A stretch of DNA of 64,000 bases from IDS-8 sp035304345 (lineage in GTDB: Bacteria; Pseudomonadota; Gammaproteobacteria; Steroidobacterales; Woeseiaceae), in the NCBI GenBank assembly GCA_035304345.1, contig DATGQE010000099.1, positions 1 through 64,000 of the forward strand, in the 5' to 3' direction. Below are positions 1 through 10,100 of the stretch, piece by piece. How positions within the stretch are numbered: position 1 is the first letter of the stretch; every line of letters begins with the position of its first letter. Below the pieces are notes generated by a model that had not been told where the DNA came from, did no database searches, and worked only from the letters and a program-made list of their open reading frames with translations. The position numbers and the translations under genes are program-made.

Positions 1-518
1 TGCTCTGGCGCGTCGTGTTCATCCCGGACGGCGGCTTCCTGGCGACGGTGCTCGGCTTCTTCGACCGCCCGCCGGTCGCCTGGCTCAACGACGAGGACCT
101 CGCGCTGCCGGCGATCGCGATCACGACCATCTGGTGGTGCATCGGGCTGCCCATGATGCTGTTCCTCGCCGCGCTCCAGCAGGTGCCCAAGGAGATCTAC
201 GAGGCCGCGGCGCTCGACGGTGCGGGACGCTGGCGCACGCTGTGGAGCATCACACTGCCTTCCATTCGGCGCACGCTCCTCGTCGTCGTGATCATCGAGG
301 TCGTGCTGCAGTTTCAGCTCTTCGGCCAGGCGCAGCTCATGACGCTCGGTGGCCCGAACAACGCGTCGCGGCCGGTCGTGCTGTTCATCTACGAGATCGG
401 CTTCAACCGCTGGGACATCGGGTATGCGGCCGCGGCGGCGCAAATCCTGTTCGCGATGATCCTGACGGTCGCGATGACGCAGTACTTCGTCGCGCGGCGC
501 AGGGAGGCCGGCACGTGA
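1..518 (+). CDS. ABC sugar transporter permease (MalF-like), 5' truncated by the window edge
   Basis: This is the C-terminal part of an inner-membrane permease of a carbohydrate ABC importer. The frame is open from base 3 and ends at TGA 516-518. The visible segments are hydrophobic and include the cytoplasmic coupling motif EAAALDGAG, which fits the EAA-loop consensus (EAA---G) that contacts the ATPase subunit. The next permease starts at GTG 515, inside this stop codon (GTGA overlap), so the two subunits are translationally coupled. The following genes are an arabinose-type substrate-binding lipoprotein and two arabinofuranosidases, so the cargo is probably an L-arabinose-containing mono- or oligosaccharide. 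No ATPase gene is visible; it may lie upstream of the window or be a shared MsmX/MalK-type subunit encoded elsewhere. Confidence 0.9.
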   Translation, partial: LWRVVFIPDGGFLATVLGFFDRPPVAWLNDEDLALPAIAITTIWWCIGLPMMLFLAALQQVPKEIYEAAALDGAGRWRTLWSITLPSIRRTLLVVVIIEVVLQFQLFGQAQLMTLGGPNNASRPVVLFIYEIGFNRWDIGYAAAAAQILFAMILTVAMTQYFVARRREAGT

Positions 519-1345
519 GCGCGGCGACGTCCCGGATCGCCGATCGCCTGGTGCTGGCAGCGGTCGTCGTGCTCGGCGTCGTCATGCTCGCACCGATCCT
601 GTGGGCGCTCGCGCTCTCGCTCAAGACGAACGCCGAGCTGCTCGTCGATACCTCGTCGGCCCTGCACCCGCCGTATACGCTCGAGAACTACGGCGACATC
701 GCCGCGAGCTCGTCCGTGTTCCGCTGGCTCGCCAACAGCCTGGTCGTCGCGACCGGCATGACGCTCGGGGTGCTTGCCCTGTCGTCGCTCGCAGGCTACG
801 GCTTCGCCCGGCTCGAGTTTCCGTTCAAGCGCACGCTGTTCGTGCTCGTCCTGTTCGGGCTCGCCGTACCGGAGCAGGCCGTGATCATCCCGCGCTACCA
901 GCTCTTCGCCGCGCTCGATCTCCACAACACCTGGGTCGGGCTCATGCTGCCCGGCATGTCGGGGCCGTTCGGCGTGTTCCTCATGACACAGTACTTCAAG
1001 GCGATCCCGAAGGAGATCGACGAGGCAGCCGAGCTCGACGGCGCGTCCCGTTTCCGCACCTTCTGGCGGGTGCTCCTGCCCATGACGCTGCCCGCGCAGG
1101 CCACGCTCGGCATCTACACCTTCCTGCACGCCTGGAACGACTACTGGTGGCCGCTGATCTCCGGCACGAACCTCGAGATGTACACGATCACCGTCGGCAT
1201 CGCCGCCTCGCAGATCAACTTCGCGGAATCGGAAGGACTCGGGTTCCTCATGGCGCAGGCGCTGTTCGCGGCGCTGCCGATCCTCGTCGTGTACCTGTTC
1301 TTCCAGCGCCACATCGTGCGCGCCGTCTCGGGAGCGGCGGCATGA
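515..1345 (+). CDS. ABC sugar transporter permease (MalG-like)
   Basis: This is the second membrane subunit of the carbohydrate importer, 276 residues, the usual size for MalG/AraQ-type permeases. An N-terminal hydrophobic segment (about residues 10-32) is followed by a periplasmic stretch and further membrane helices. The EAA loop reads EIDEAAELDGAS. The GTG start at 515 is chosen because it overlaps the upstream stop (GTGA) and places the first helix normally; an open frame continues upstream but only as a shadow of the first permease. Its own stop (1343-1345) overlaps the ATG of the binding-protein gene. Together with its neighbours it forms a permease-permease-binding protein operon. Confidence 0.92.
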   Translation: MSAATSRIADRLVLAAVVVLGVVMLAPILWALALSLKTNAELLVDTSSALHPPYTLENYGDIAASSSVFRWLANSLVVATGMTLGVLALSSLAGYGFARLEFPFKRTLFVLVLFGLAVPEQAVIIPRYQLFAALDLHNTWVGLMLPGMSGPFGVFLMTQYFKAIPKEIDEAAELDGASRFRTFWRVLLPMTLPAQATLGIYTFLHAWNDYWWPLISGTNLEMYTITVGIAASQINFAESEGLGFLMAQALFAALPILVVYLFFQRHIVRAVSGAAA

Positions 1346-2661
1346 GCCTGCGCCGCGCCCTGGTCATGCCGGCCGCGCTGCTCCTGTCGCTCGGGGGCTG
1401 CGGCCCGTCGCAGGCGCCCGACGAGATCGTCGTGCAACGCTTCTTCGGGGCGTGCGACGCGGAGTACGGCCGGTCGACCGACGTCGCCGCCGCCACCGGC
1501 GAGTGCGGCATCATCACGACGCTGCTCAACCGCTTCGCCGCGGAGAACCCGGACATCCGCGTGACCGTGAACGTCGTGCCGTGGCCGGGCTACAACCAGC
1601 TCTCCGCGCAGCTCGGCGCCGGCGATCCGCCCGACGTCGTGACCATGCACGAGTCGGTGATACCCGATTTCGCCTCCCGCGGGCTCCTCGAGCCGATCGG
1701 GGACGAGCTCCGGGACGTCGGCGTCGACCCGGACACCTTCACGGAAGCGAGCGCGAAAGGGGTCACCCTCGACGGGCGCACCTGGGGCCTGCCGTTCGAC
1801 ACCTGGGCGATGCTCTGGCACATCAACCTGAACTACTTCCGCGAGGCCGGGCTCGTCCGCGACGGCAAGCCCGTGCTCCCGTCGAGCCCGGAGGAGCTGC
1901 TCGCGCACGCACGGCAGTTCAAGGCCGCGACCGGCAAGCCGTACTTCGTGCAGGCATCGGCCAACCAGAAGCCGGTCTACGCCCGCAACCTGTACACGTT
2001 CCTGATGCAGCAGGACGCGGCGTTCTTTGCCGATCCGAAGCACATCGAGCTCACGACGCCTGCCGCGCGCCGCGTCGTCGAGATGTTCAAGGCAATCCAC
2101 GACGAGGACCTGACGACGAAGAACCAGGATTACGCCTCGGCGACGCGTGGGTTCATGAACGGCGACGGCGGCGTGTACCTCGTCGGCACGTGGGTCATCG
2201 GCATCTACCAGGCCGAATCCGAGCGGCCGGGCCGGCCGCTCTCCGGCGGCTACACCGTCGTGCCCTACCCGCAGCTCTTCCCCGGCCGCGACGCGTCCTA
2301 CGTCGACGGTCACGCCTGGGTGATGCCGGTGAAGGAGCGCACGGAGCAGCAGCGGGAGGGAGTCCTGCGCCTCATGAGGTTCCTCGCCGAGCACAACTTC
2401 GAATGGGCGCGCACCGGCCACCTGCCCGCGTTCACGGAGATCGTCGAGAGCGAGCCGTTCCGCGCGCTGCCGCATCGCGCCAACATCGCGAAGCTCACCG
2501 AGACGGGTGTGCCGCTGCCGGCCGGCGTGGAGCGCCAGTTCTCGATCCAGGACATCATCGGCGAAGAGCTCGCGCCCGCGATTGCGGGGCAGAAGCCGAT
2601 CGACGTCGCGCTCGCCGCCGCCGAGCACCGCATCAACGACCTCCTGTACCACCTGCTGTGA
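1342..2661 (+). CDS. ABC transporter extracellular sugar-binding lipoprotein
   Basis: This 439-residue protein is the periplasmic solute-binding component (SBP family 1) feeding the two permeases upstream. It has a textbook lipoprotein signal: MSLRRALVMP, a hydrophobic stretch, then the lipobox LGGC with the modified cysteine at residue 20. The body shows SBP_bac_1 features such as the segment AGDPPDVVTMHES early on and a Trp/Tyr-rich ligand-facing region. The start codon overlaps the upstream stop as ATGA, so it is coupled to the permease. The order permease, permease, SBP is less common than SBP first. Specificity for arabinose oligosaccharides is inferred only from the adjacent glycosidases. 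Confidence 0.92.
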   Translation: MSLRRALVMPAALLLSLGGCGPSQAPDEIVVQRFFGACDAEYGRSTDVAAATGECGIITTLLNRFAAENPDIRVTVNVVPWPGYNQLSAQLGAGDPPDVVTMHESVIPDFASRGLLEPIGDELRDVGVDPDTFTEASAKGVTLDGRTWGLPFDTWAMLWHINLNYFREAGLVRDGKPVLPSSPEELLAHARQFKAATGKPYFVQASANQKPVYARNLYTFLMQQDAAFFADPKHIELTTPAARRVVEMFKAIHDEDLTTKNQDYASATRGFMNGDGGVYLVGTWVIGIYQAESERPGRPLSGGYTVVPYPQLFPGRDASYVDGHAWVMPVKERTEQQREGVLRLMRFLAEHNFEWARTGHLPAFTEIVESEPFRALPHRANIAKLTETGVPLPAGVERQFSIQDIIGEELAPAIAGQKPIDVALAAAEHRINDLLYHLL

Positions 2662-2707
2662 TGAAGCGAGAAGACGTGATGACAAACGCCCGTCACCGGA
2701 GACCGCC

Positions 2708-4219
2708 ATGCTGAAATCCCGCATCGTCGCCGACCGCGACTTCACCGTCGCTCCGCTCGACCGGCGCCTCTTCGGCACGTTCGTCGAGCACATGGGGCGC
2801 GCCGTCTACGGCGGCATCTTCGAGCCCGGACATCCCACCGCCGACGAGCGCGGCTTCCGCGGGGACGTCCTCGAGCTGACCCGCGAGCTCGGCGCGACGA
2901 TCGTGCGCTACCCGGGCGGCAACTTCGTCTCCGGCTATGACTGGGAGGACGGCGTGGGCCCGCGGGAGGAGCGGCCCGTGCGCCTGGACCTGGCATGGGG
3001 CTCGACGGAGACGAACCGCTTCGGCACCAACGAGTTCATCGAGTGGTGCCGCGCCGCCGGCGTCGAGCCGATGCTGGCGGTCAACACCGGGACGCGGGGC
3101 ATCGACGCCGCCCGCCGGCTGGTCGAGTACTGCAACCACCCGGGCGGCACGCGCTGGTCCGACCTCCGGCGCAGTCACGGCTTCGCTGCGCCCCACGGGG
3201 TGAAGCTCTGGTGCATCGGCAACGAGATGGACGGCCCGTGGCAGATCGGGCACAAGACGGCGGCGGAGTACGGCCGGCTAGCGCAGGAGACGGCGAAGGT
3301 CATGCGCTGGGTCGACCCGACCGTGGAGCTCGCCGCCTGCGGCTCGTCGCACCGGAAGATGCCGACCTACGGGGCGTGGGAATACGAGGTGCTCGACCAC
3401 TGCTTCGACGAGGTCGATTTCATCTCGCTGCACCAGTATTTCCGCAACGACGAGGACGACATCGGCCGCTACTTCACGGTCCTCGAGGACCTCGACGCGT
3501 TCATCGGCGAAGTGGCCGCGATCGCGGATGCGGTGGCCGCCAAGCGGCGCTCTGCCAAGCGCATCATGCTGTCGCTCGACGAGTGGAACGTCTGGTACAA
3601 GGCGCACACGCCCGAGGACCTGCGCAAGCCGGGCTGGCCCGAGGCCCCGAAGCTGATCGAGGAGGTCTACAACTTCGAGGACGCCCTCATCGTCGGCGGT
3701 GCGCTGATCACGATGATCAACCGCGCGGATCGCGTGAAGGTCGCCTGCCTCGCGCAACTCGTGAACGTCATCGGCCCGATCATGACCGAGACCGGCGGCC
3801 GTGCCTGGCGCCAGACGATCTTCCACCCGTTCGCCCAGGCCGCCCGCTTCGCCCGCGGCGAGGTGCTGCGGGCGAAGGTCGAAACGGAGACGTTCGCCGC
3901 GGCCGGCCGCGAGGACCTGCCGTGCCTGCTCGGGAGCGTGACGTTCGATCCGGCGTCCGGCCGGACGACGGTGCTGGCGCTCAACCGCCACGCGACGGAC
4001 GAGCTCGCGCTCGAGGTGGAGCTGCGCGGGTTCCGCAACGGGTTTGCCGTCGAGGCGGCGAGCGAGCTGCACCACGACGACCTCAAGGCGACCAATCGGG
4101 TCGACGCACCCGACGAGGTCGCACCGGCCGACCTCGAAGGGGCGGTGCTCGACGGTGGGAAGTTGCGCGCGAAACTGAAGCCGCTGTCGTGGAACGTGAT
4201 CGTCCTCAAGGGGCAATGA
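2708..4219 (+). CDS. GH51 alpha-L-arabinofuranosidase
   Basis: Retaining glycoside hydrolase of 503 residues, the standard length for family GH51. It releases terminal alpha-L-arabinofuranose from arabinan, arabinoxylan or arabino-oligosaccharides. The acid/base glutamate is Glu173 in the motif GNEMDG and the nucleophile is Glu292 in LDEWNVWY; both lie on the expected strands of the (beta/alpha)8 barrel. A C-terminal beta-sandwich with the ending KPLSWNVIVL completes the family pattern. No signal peptide is present, so it acts in the cytoplasm on imported oligosaccharides, consistent with the ABC importer directly upstream (46-bp gap). The stop codon overlaps the start of the GH127 gene, implying one operon. 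Confidence 0.95.
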   Translation: MLKSRIVADRDFTVAPLDRRLFGTFVEHMGRAVYGGIFEPGHPTADERGFRGDVLELTRELGATIVRYPGGNFVSGYDWEDGVGPREERPVRLDLAWGSTETNRFGTNEFIEWCRAAGVEPMLAVNTGTRGIDAARRLVEYCNHPGGTRWSDLRRSHGFAAPHGVKLWCIGNEMDGPWQIGHKTAAEYGRLAQETAKVMRWVDPTVELAACGSSHRKMPTYGAWEYEVLDHCFDEVDFISLHQYFRNDEDDIGRYFTVLEDLDAFIGEVAAIADAVAAKRRSAKRIMLSLDEWNVWYKAHTPEDLRKPGWPEAPKLIEEVYNFEDALIVGGALITMINRADRVKVACLAQLVNVIGPIMTETGGRAWRQTIFHPFAQAARFARGEVLRAKVETETFAAAGREDLPCLLGSVTFDPASGRTTVLALNRHATDELALEVELRGFRNGFAVEAASELHHDDLKATNRVDAPDEVAPADLEGAVLDGGKLRAKLKPLSWNVIVLKGQ

Positions 4220-6165
4220 CGGTGATGCGCCTGCACTGGCCAATGCTCGTCATTCTCGCTTGCGGCGTCACCGGCGCGCCGGCACAGGCCGCGGACTCGC
4301 GGCTCGCGGTGCGGCCGTTCGAGCTCGGCGACGTGCGCCTCCTGGACGGCCCTTTCAAGGCGGCGAGCGAGCGCAACGCCCAATACCTGTTGCGCCTCGA
4401 GCCCGACCGGCTGCTGCACAACACACTGAAGTACGCGGGGCTCGAGCCGAAGGGCGAGCGCTACGGCGGCTGGGAGGCCCGGGGTATCGCGGGCCACACG
4501 CTGGGCCATTACCTCACCGCGCTGGCACAGCAGTTCGCGGCCAGCGGCGATGCGCGCTTTCGCGAACGCCTGGATTACGTCGTGGCGGAGATGGCGCGGG
4601 CCCAGGAAGCGTACGGCGACGGTTACGTCGGCGCGCTGCCGCCGCTCGAGCTCGAGACGCTGCGCGGGTTGCGCGAAGGGCGCGTGGAGCCCGAAAACCC
4701 GTTCGTCTTCGCAGGCGGTGCGTGGGTGCCGTGGTACACGCAGCACAAGGTGCTCGCCGGGCTGCGCGATGCCTGGGTGATCGCCGGCAGTGCGCAGGCC
4801 CGCGAGGTCGCGCTGGCGCTGGCCGACTGGGTCGTCGCGGTCACGTCGCCGTTGAGCGAGGCCGACATGCAGAAAATGCTCAGCGTCGAGCACGGCGGCA
4901 TGAGCGCGGTGCTCATGGACCTGTACGCACGCACCGGCGAAACGCGTTACCGGCGGGCCGCAGAACGGTTCCAGCATCATGCCGTCCTGGATCCGCTGCG
5001 TGCCGGGCGCGACGCGCTCGTCGGCCTGCACGCCAATACCCAGATCCCGAAGATCACCGGTGCCGCGTTGAGCTACGAGGTGACCGGCGCGCCCGACGGC
5101 CGCACGATCGCCGAGACGTTCTGGGACACCGTCACCGGACGCCATTCCTGGGTGATCGGCGGCAACAGCGAAGGTGAGCACTTCTTCGAGCCCGCCGAAG
5201 CCGCCTCGAGGCTGACGCCTGCGACCGCGGAGACCTGCAACACCTACAACATGCTGAAGCTCACGGAGCACCTGTTCGCGTGGCAGCCGGAGGTCCGTTA
5301 CGCGGACTTCTACGAGCGCGCGCTGTACAACCACATCCTCGCTTCGCAGGAGCCGGAGCAGGGCATGTTCACGTACTTCATGTCGCTCGCGCCCGGCCAT
5401 TTCCGTACCTACAGCACCCCTTTCGATTCGTTCTGGTGCTGCGTCGGGAGCGGCATGGAGAACCACACGAAGTACGGCAAGGCGATCTGGTTCCACGGCG
5501 ACGACGCGCTCTACCTGAACCTGTTCATCTCCTCGCGCCTCCGCTGGGCAGACAAGGGCCTCGAGCTCGAGATGCAGACGGACTACCCGCGGGAGGACAC
5601 CGTCACGCTGACCGTCCTCGAAGCCCGCGGCGAGCCGCTCGCGCTGCACGTGCGATCGCCCGCATGGGCCGCGGGCGATCTCGCCTTCGAGCTGAACGGT
5701 GAGGTGCTGCCGACACGCGGCGTCCCGGGAAGCTATGCGCGCCTCGAACGGGCCTGGCGGCCCGGCGACCGCCTGCGGATCACCGTGCCCATGGCCGTGC
5801 GGACGGAGCCGCTCCGCGGCGCGCCGGAGCGCCTGGCGTTCCTGTACGGCCCGGTCGTCCTCGCCGGCGATCTCGGTCCGGTGCCGCGCGGGGAGACCTT
5901 CCCGTGGGCGGAGGAGCAGGCCGCGAACTTCGAGGCGCAGCGCGTGCCGGTGCCGGAGCTCACGGCCGCGCCGGAAGAGGCGGCGGACGTGCTCGACCGC
6001 CTGCCGGGGCCGGGGCTCGCGTTCCGCGCGGACGGCGTGCTCGACGGGCGGCCGACGCACGTGACCCTGCGCCCGTTCGCCGAGCTGCACTACCGCTACT
6101 ACAACGTGTACTGGGAGCTCGGCGGCCGGGCACGCGGGGTCGCCACGCCCGGTATTGTACGATAA
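4216..6165 (+). CDS. GH127 beta-L-arabinofuranosidase (DUF1680 family)
   Basis: A 649-residue protein with an apparent signal peptide (hydrophobic residues about 5-20, cleavage near AQAA), so probably periplasmic. GH127 enzymes remove beta-L-arabinofuranose with a zinc-bound cysteine nucleophile. The characterised HypBA1 residues map cleanly: a candidate acid/base at Glu321 in the segment GGNSEGEHFF, zinc ligands Glu339 and Cys341 in AETCNTYNM, and the Cys-Cys pair 408/409 in DSFWCCVGSG, one of which is the nucleophile. The ATG at 4216 overlaps the GH51 stop (ATGA); an in-frame ATG at 4225 is an alternative. The combination with GH51 suggests complete removal of both alpha- and beta-linked arabinofuranose, for example from extensin, RG-II or arabinan side chains. 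Confidence 0.93.
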   Translation: MTVMRLHWPMLVILACGVTGAPAQAADSRLAVRPFELGDVRLLDGPFKAASERNAQYLLRLEPDRLLHNTLKYAGLEPKGERYGGWEARGIAGHTLGHYLTALAQQFAASGDARFRERLDYVVAEMARAQEAYGDGYVGALPPLELETLRGLREGRVEPENPFVFAGGAWVPWYTQHKVLAGLRDAWVIAGSAQAREVALALADWVVAVTSPLSEADMQKMLSVEHGGMSAVLMDLYARTGETRYRRAAERFQHHAVLDPLRAGRDALVGLHANTQIPKITGAALSYEVTGAPDGRTIAETFWDTVTGRHSWVIGGNSEGEHFFEPAEAASRLTPATAETCNTYNMLKLTEHLFAWQPEVRYADFYERALYNHILASQEPEQGMFTYFMSLAPGHFRTYSTPFDSFWCCVGSGMENHTKYGKAIWFHGDDALYLNLFISSRLRWADKGLELEMQTDYPREDTVTLTVLEARGEPLALHVRSPAWAAGDLAFELNGEVLPTRGVPGSYARLERAWRPGDRLRITVPMAVRTEPLRGAPERLAFLYGPVVLAGDLGPVPRGETFPWAEEQAANFEAQRVPVPELTAAPEEAADVLDRLPGPGLAFRADGVLDGRPTHVTLRPFAELHYRYYNVYWELGGRARGVATPGIVR

Positions 6166-6183
6166 TTTCCTGGGCCGGGCGGC

Positions 6184-6909
6184 TCAGTCGCCGGCCTGCG
6201 CCTCGCGCGCCGCCTCGTCCTCGATGTAGACCAGCGCGTCGTCGATCAGCATGCGCATGCTGTGGCGCGCGCGCTCCGGGTCGCCCTGCTCGATCGCGCG
6301 GTATACCTTGGCGTGCGCCTCGAGGGTGTCCGCGTAATCGCGTGACGCCGGCGTCGTGAAACGGATGCTGACGTTCAGGGCCGTGCGGATGAAATCGCGC
6401 ATGCGGATGTAGAAGCGGTTCTCGGTGGCATAGAGCAGCGCGATGTGGAAGTCGACGTCGGCCTTGCGCGCGGCCGAGGATTCCGCCGTCGCCTGGCGCA
6501 TGCGCTCCAGGGCGTCGCCGATCGCGGCCTTGTGCTCCGGGCGGGCGAAGCGCGCGGCGAGCGCCGCGGCCTCCGGCTCGATGGCCACGCGCATCTGGAA
6601 AAACTCTTTCAGCACCAGCCGGTTGGGATTGCCCTCCAGGGACCATTTGAGCAGGTCCGAATCGAGGATGTTCCAGTGCTCCTGCGGCCGGATGCGAATC
6701 CCCTGGCGCGGCTTGGAGAACAGGAGACCCTTGGCCGACAGCATCTTCACCGCCTCGCGCACGGCGGTGCGGCTCACGCCGAACTTGAGGCACAGCTCGG
6801 CCTCGGTGGGGAAGGGGTCGTCCGGGGCGTAGTCGCCGCAGACGATCGCGCGCCCGAGCTCCTGGGTCACCCGCCACGAAAGGTTCGAGTTGCGTTCGAT
6901 CGGTTCCAT
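6184..6909 (-). CDS. GntR-family transcriptional regulator, FCD (FadR/UxuR-like) type
   Basis: A 241-residue regulator. Residues about 8-75 form the winged helix, with PFPTEAELCLKFGVSRTAVR as the recognition region. Residues about 90-225 form the all-helical FCD ligand domain, in which metal-type ligands can be picked out (Asp/His in ADVDFHIAL, His in EAHAKVYRAI). FCD regulators of sugar loci commonly sense sugar acids or pathway intermediates and act as repressors. It is convergent with the GH127 gene (19-bp gap) and divergent from the GH43 gene. The 211-bp divergent gap carries a perfect TAATA-TTG-TATTA palindrome, a plausible binding site, so it is the likely local regulator of the arabinan genes. 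Confidence 0.92.
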   Translation of the reverse strand: MEPIERNSNLSWRVTQELGRAIVCGDYAPDDPFPTEAELCLKFGVSRTAVREAVKMLSAKGLLFSKPRQGIRIRPQEHWNILDSDLLKWSLEGNPNRLVLKEFFQMRVAIEPEAAALAARFARPEHKAAIGDALERMRQATAESSAARKADVDFHIALLYATENRFYIRMRDFIRTALNVSIRFTTPASRDYADTLEAHAKVYRAIEQGDPERARHSMRMLIDDALVYIEDEAAREAQAGD

Positions 6910-7065
6910 CGTAGGTCGCCCGGGTGCCTGCCCCGGATCTTTTCCATGGTCTGCGCGGGCTTACCCCGGGCACCGCATTATGGCGCATCCCGGGGGGCCC
7001 CCGGGCCTTGATCGTCCCGGCACGGGGTCGTTTCGCGTGGGGGTTGCCGGGGTCCGGTTAAATGC

Positions 7066-7078
7066 TAATATTGTATTA
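7066..7078. promoter_or_regulatory. Candidate GntR operator (13-bp palindrome) upstream of GH43 gene
   Basis: The sequence is TAATA-TTG-TATTA, a perfect 5-bp inverted repeat around a 3-bp centre, in an AT-rich island of a GC-rich intergenic region between the divergent GntR gene and the GH43 gene. FadR/UxuR-type regulators bind short palindromes of this size with TTGT cores. The remaining gap (6910-7120) shows no other clear element except the GH43 ribosome-binding site GGGGGGAC just before ATG 7121. A similar TATTGTA core occurs at 6153-6159, over the end of the GH127 gene. Assignment to this regulator is inference. Confidence 0.45.
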
Positions 7079-7120
7079 TCTTTCCGGCCCACCATCACAA
7101 CAAGAACCGGGGGGACTGAC

Positions 7121-10100
7121 ATGAGCCCGAGGAACATCGGCCTGCTGCTGGCCGGCGCGCTCGCCTGCGCCGCCTGCGACAGCTACGACGAATCCGACCT
7201 TTCGACCGTGGTGGTCCAGCTCCCGCCGCTGGTTACGGCGCTGCCCACCGTCGCCACCCCGGTGGAGTACAACGACCTGCCGGTGCACGACCCGTCCGTG
7301 GTGCGCGCCGAGGACGGCACCTGGTACGTGATCGGCTCGCACCTCGCCATGGCGAAGTCGAGCGACCTCGTCACCTGGGAATCCGTCGCCGACGGCGTGA
7401 ACGATGCCAACCCGCTGTTCGACACCTACGCGACGGAGATCGCGGAGGGCATCGCGTGGACCGGCGGTCATGTCGGCTCGTGGGCATCGGACATCATCCA
7501 GCTCGCCGACGGACGCTGGTATTTCTATTACAACCACTGCGCGACCCCCGACGACGGCCTGTGCGACGCGCCGCGCTCCTATCTCGGCGTCGCGGTCGCG
7601 GACGACATCGAGGGCCCGTACGAAGACCTCGGCATCTTCCTCCGGTCCGGGCAGACGGACACCGAGATCGCGAACGGCTTCGGCGTCGGTGACATCACCT
7701 CGTTCGACGGCAACGTGCATCCCAACGTGATCGACCCGGCGCTCTTCTACGACAAGGAAGGGCGGCTGTGGATGACCTACGGCTCGTACTCCGGCGGCAT
7801 CTTCATCCTGGAGATGGACGACACGACCGGCATGCCGCTGCCCGGGCAGGGCTACGGCAAGCACCTCGCGGGCGGCTTCTTCAGCGCCATCGAAGGCTCG
7901 TACGTGCTCTACAGCCCCGACAGCGATTACTACTACCTGTTCGTGTCGTTCGGCGGATTCGAGGCGGGTGACGGCTACAACATCCGCATCGCGCGCTCGC
8001 GCAACCCGGACGGGCCGTACCTCGACGCCGAAGGCAAGGACATGGCGCAGGCCGCCGGCAACTTCGACGCCATCGCGCCGTTCGGCGTGAAGCTCATGGG
8101 CAGCTTCGAGTTCGGCGCCGACGTGGGCGACCCGACTCCCTCGCGCGGCTACGTATCGCCCGGCCACAACTCGGCGTACTACGACGAGGAGACCGGCCGC
8201 TACCTGCTCGTCACGCATACCCGGTTCCCGAATCGCGGCCAGGAGCACGCGATCCGGGTGCACGAGATGTTCCTGAACAACGACGACTGGCTGGTCGTCT
8301 CGCCGCATCGCTACGCGCCGCTCAGCGGCGACAACCAGGTCGGGCGTGACGACGTGGTCGGCGTGTACCGGGTGATCAACCACGAGCGCGACATCAACCG
8401 GGAGGTCAAGCGGCACGTCTACGTCTCGCTGAACGCGGACGGGACGATCAGCGGCGACCTCACCGGCACCTACCGGCTCTCGCTCACCGGCGGGCGCGAC
8501 ATCCGGCTCGACATCGCCGCGGTCGGCACGTTCGAGGGCGTCATCCTTTGGCAGTGGGACTCCGCCACCGAGCGCCTGACCCCGACGTTCACCGCGCTCT
8601 CGGCCAACGGCACGGCGCTCTGGGGCAGCCAGATGGAGCCGCTGGCGACCGCGGACGTGCTGCAGGCCATCGCCGACGACCTCGACCTGCCCGAGACGTT
8701 CCAGGGCGACGCCATCGAGCTGCCCACCCTCGGCACCCGCGGCGCGCAGATCGCGTGGACGAGCGACAACCCGAACGTCATCAAGCCGGACGGGACCGTG
8801 ATCCGGCCGAACGTCGGCGAAGGCGACCAGGCGGTCGGCGTCACCGCGACCATCATGCTGAACGGCGAAGAGACGAGCGTGACCTGGTTCGTGACCGTGC
8901 CGCAGCGCTTCGCGTTCAACCGCATGGCGCAGTGGGACTTCGAGAACGACCTGGCGGAGAGCCTCGGCAACTTCGGCGCCGGCGAGCCGACCGGCGATCG
9001 TTTGTGGAAGGTCGGGCTAGGCACGGTCGCCTACGCGCCGGGTCACGACGGCCAGGCGCTCGCGCTCGACGGAACGAACGGCGTCCGCCTGCCCGACGGC
9101 CTCATCTCGAACTACGAGTACTCGGTGTCGTTCTGGGTGAACCCCTCGGCGCTCACGATGTTCACCACTGCGTTCTTCGGCGCCGTGGATGAGCAGCAGC
9201 CCGAAGGCGGCGATCCGTTCTCGAACGCGTGGATCAGCATGGTGCCGCAGGGCTGGGACGGCAACACGATGCTGTGGAGCGGCAGCGACCCGTGGTTCGA
9301 CGGTGTCACCGGCGAGCTGATCCCCGCGAACGACTGGTCGCACGTCGCGTTCTCCGTGAACCGCGGGCTCGTGAAAGTGTTCATCAACGGCGAGGAGAGG
9401 TTCTCCGGCGGCAACCTCCGCGACTTCTTCACGGAGTCCGAGGGCCGGTTCACGCTGGGTGTGAACTACTGGGATACGCCGTTCAACGGCATGATCGACG
9501 AGCTCAAGATCTACGACGCGGCGCTGCTCGCGGGCGAGATCAAGGCGCTCGACATCGATCACCTGCCGACGGAGGACCTGCTGCAGATGGCGGCCGACCT
9601 CCTCGACCTCGGCGATCTTTCGGACGTGACCGACGACATCCACCTGCCGCGCAGCGGGCCCTTCGCCGCGGCCATCGAGTGGACCTCGTCCGATCCCGCG
9701 ATCGCGGTCGAGGCCGATACCGGCGTCGTGACCCGGCCCGCCGAGGGCAGCCCGCCCGCGGACGTCACGCTGACCGCGACGATCACGCTCGATGGGCAGA
9801 GCACGACGAAGCCGTTCGCCGCGACGGTGCGCAGCCTGGGACCGCCAGATCCCCTCGCGCACTACGCGTTCGAGGGCACGCTCGACGACGCGCAGGGCAA
9901 CTTCGCGGCGGGCACCCCGACCGGCCCCACTGCCACCGCCCCCGGCGGCAACGTCGCGTTTGCGCAAGGCATCGCGGGCCAGGCTCTCAGCCTCGACGGC
10001 GCCACGGGCGTCTCGCTCGGGGAGAACCTGATCACCGACGACACCTGGTCCGTATCGCTGTGGCTCAACCCGAGCGCCCTGACCGCGTTCACGACCGCGT

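Noticed and set aside
1141..2793. Long antisense open frames opposite the sugar importer, glycosidase, receptor and peptidase genes
   Set aside because: Absence of stops on the opposite strand is expected from the strong GC bias at third positions. None shows recognisable motifs or a proper start region.
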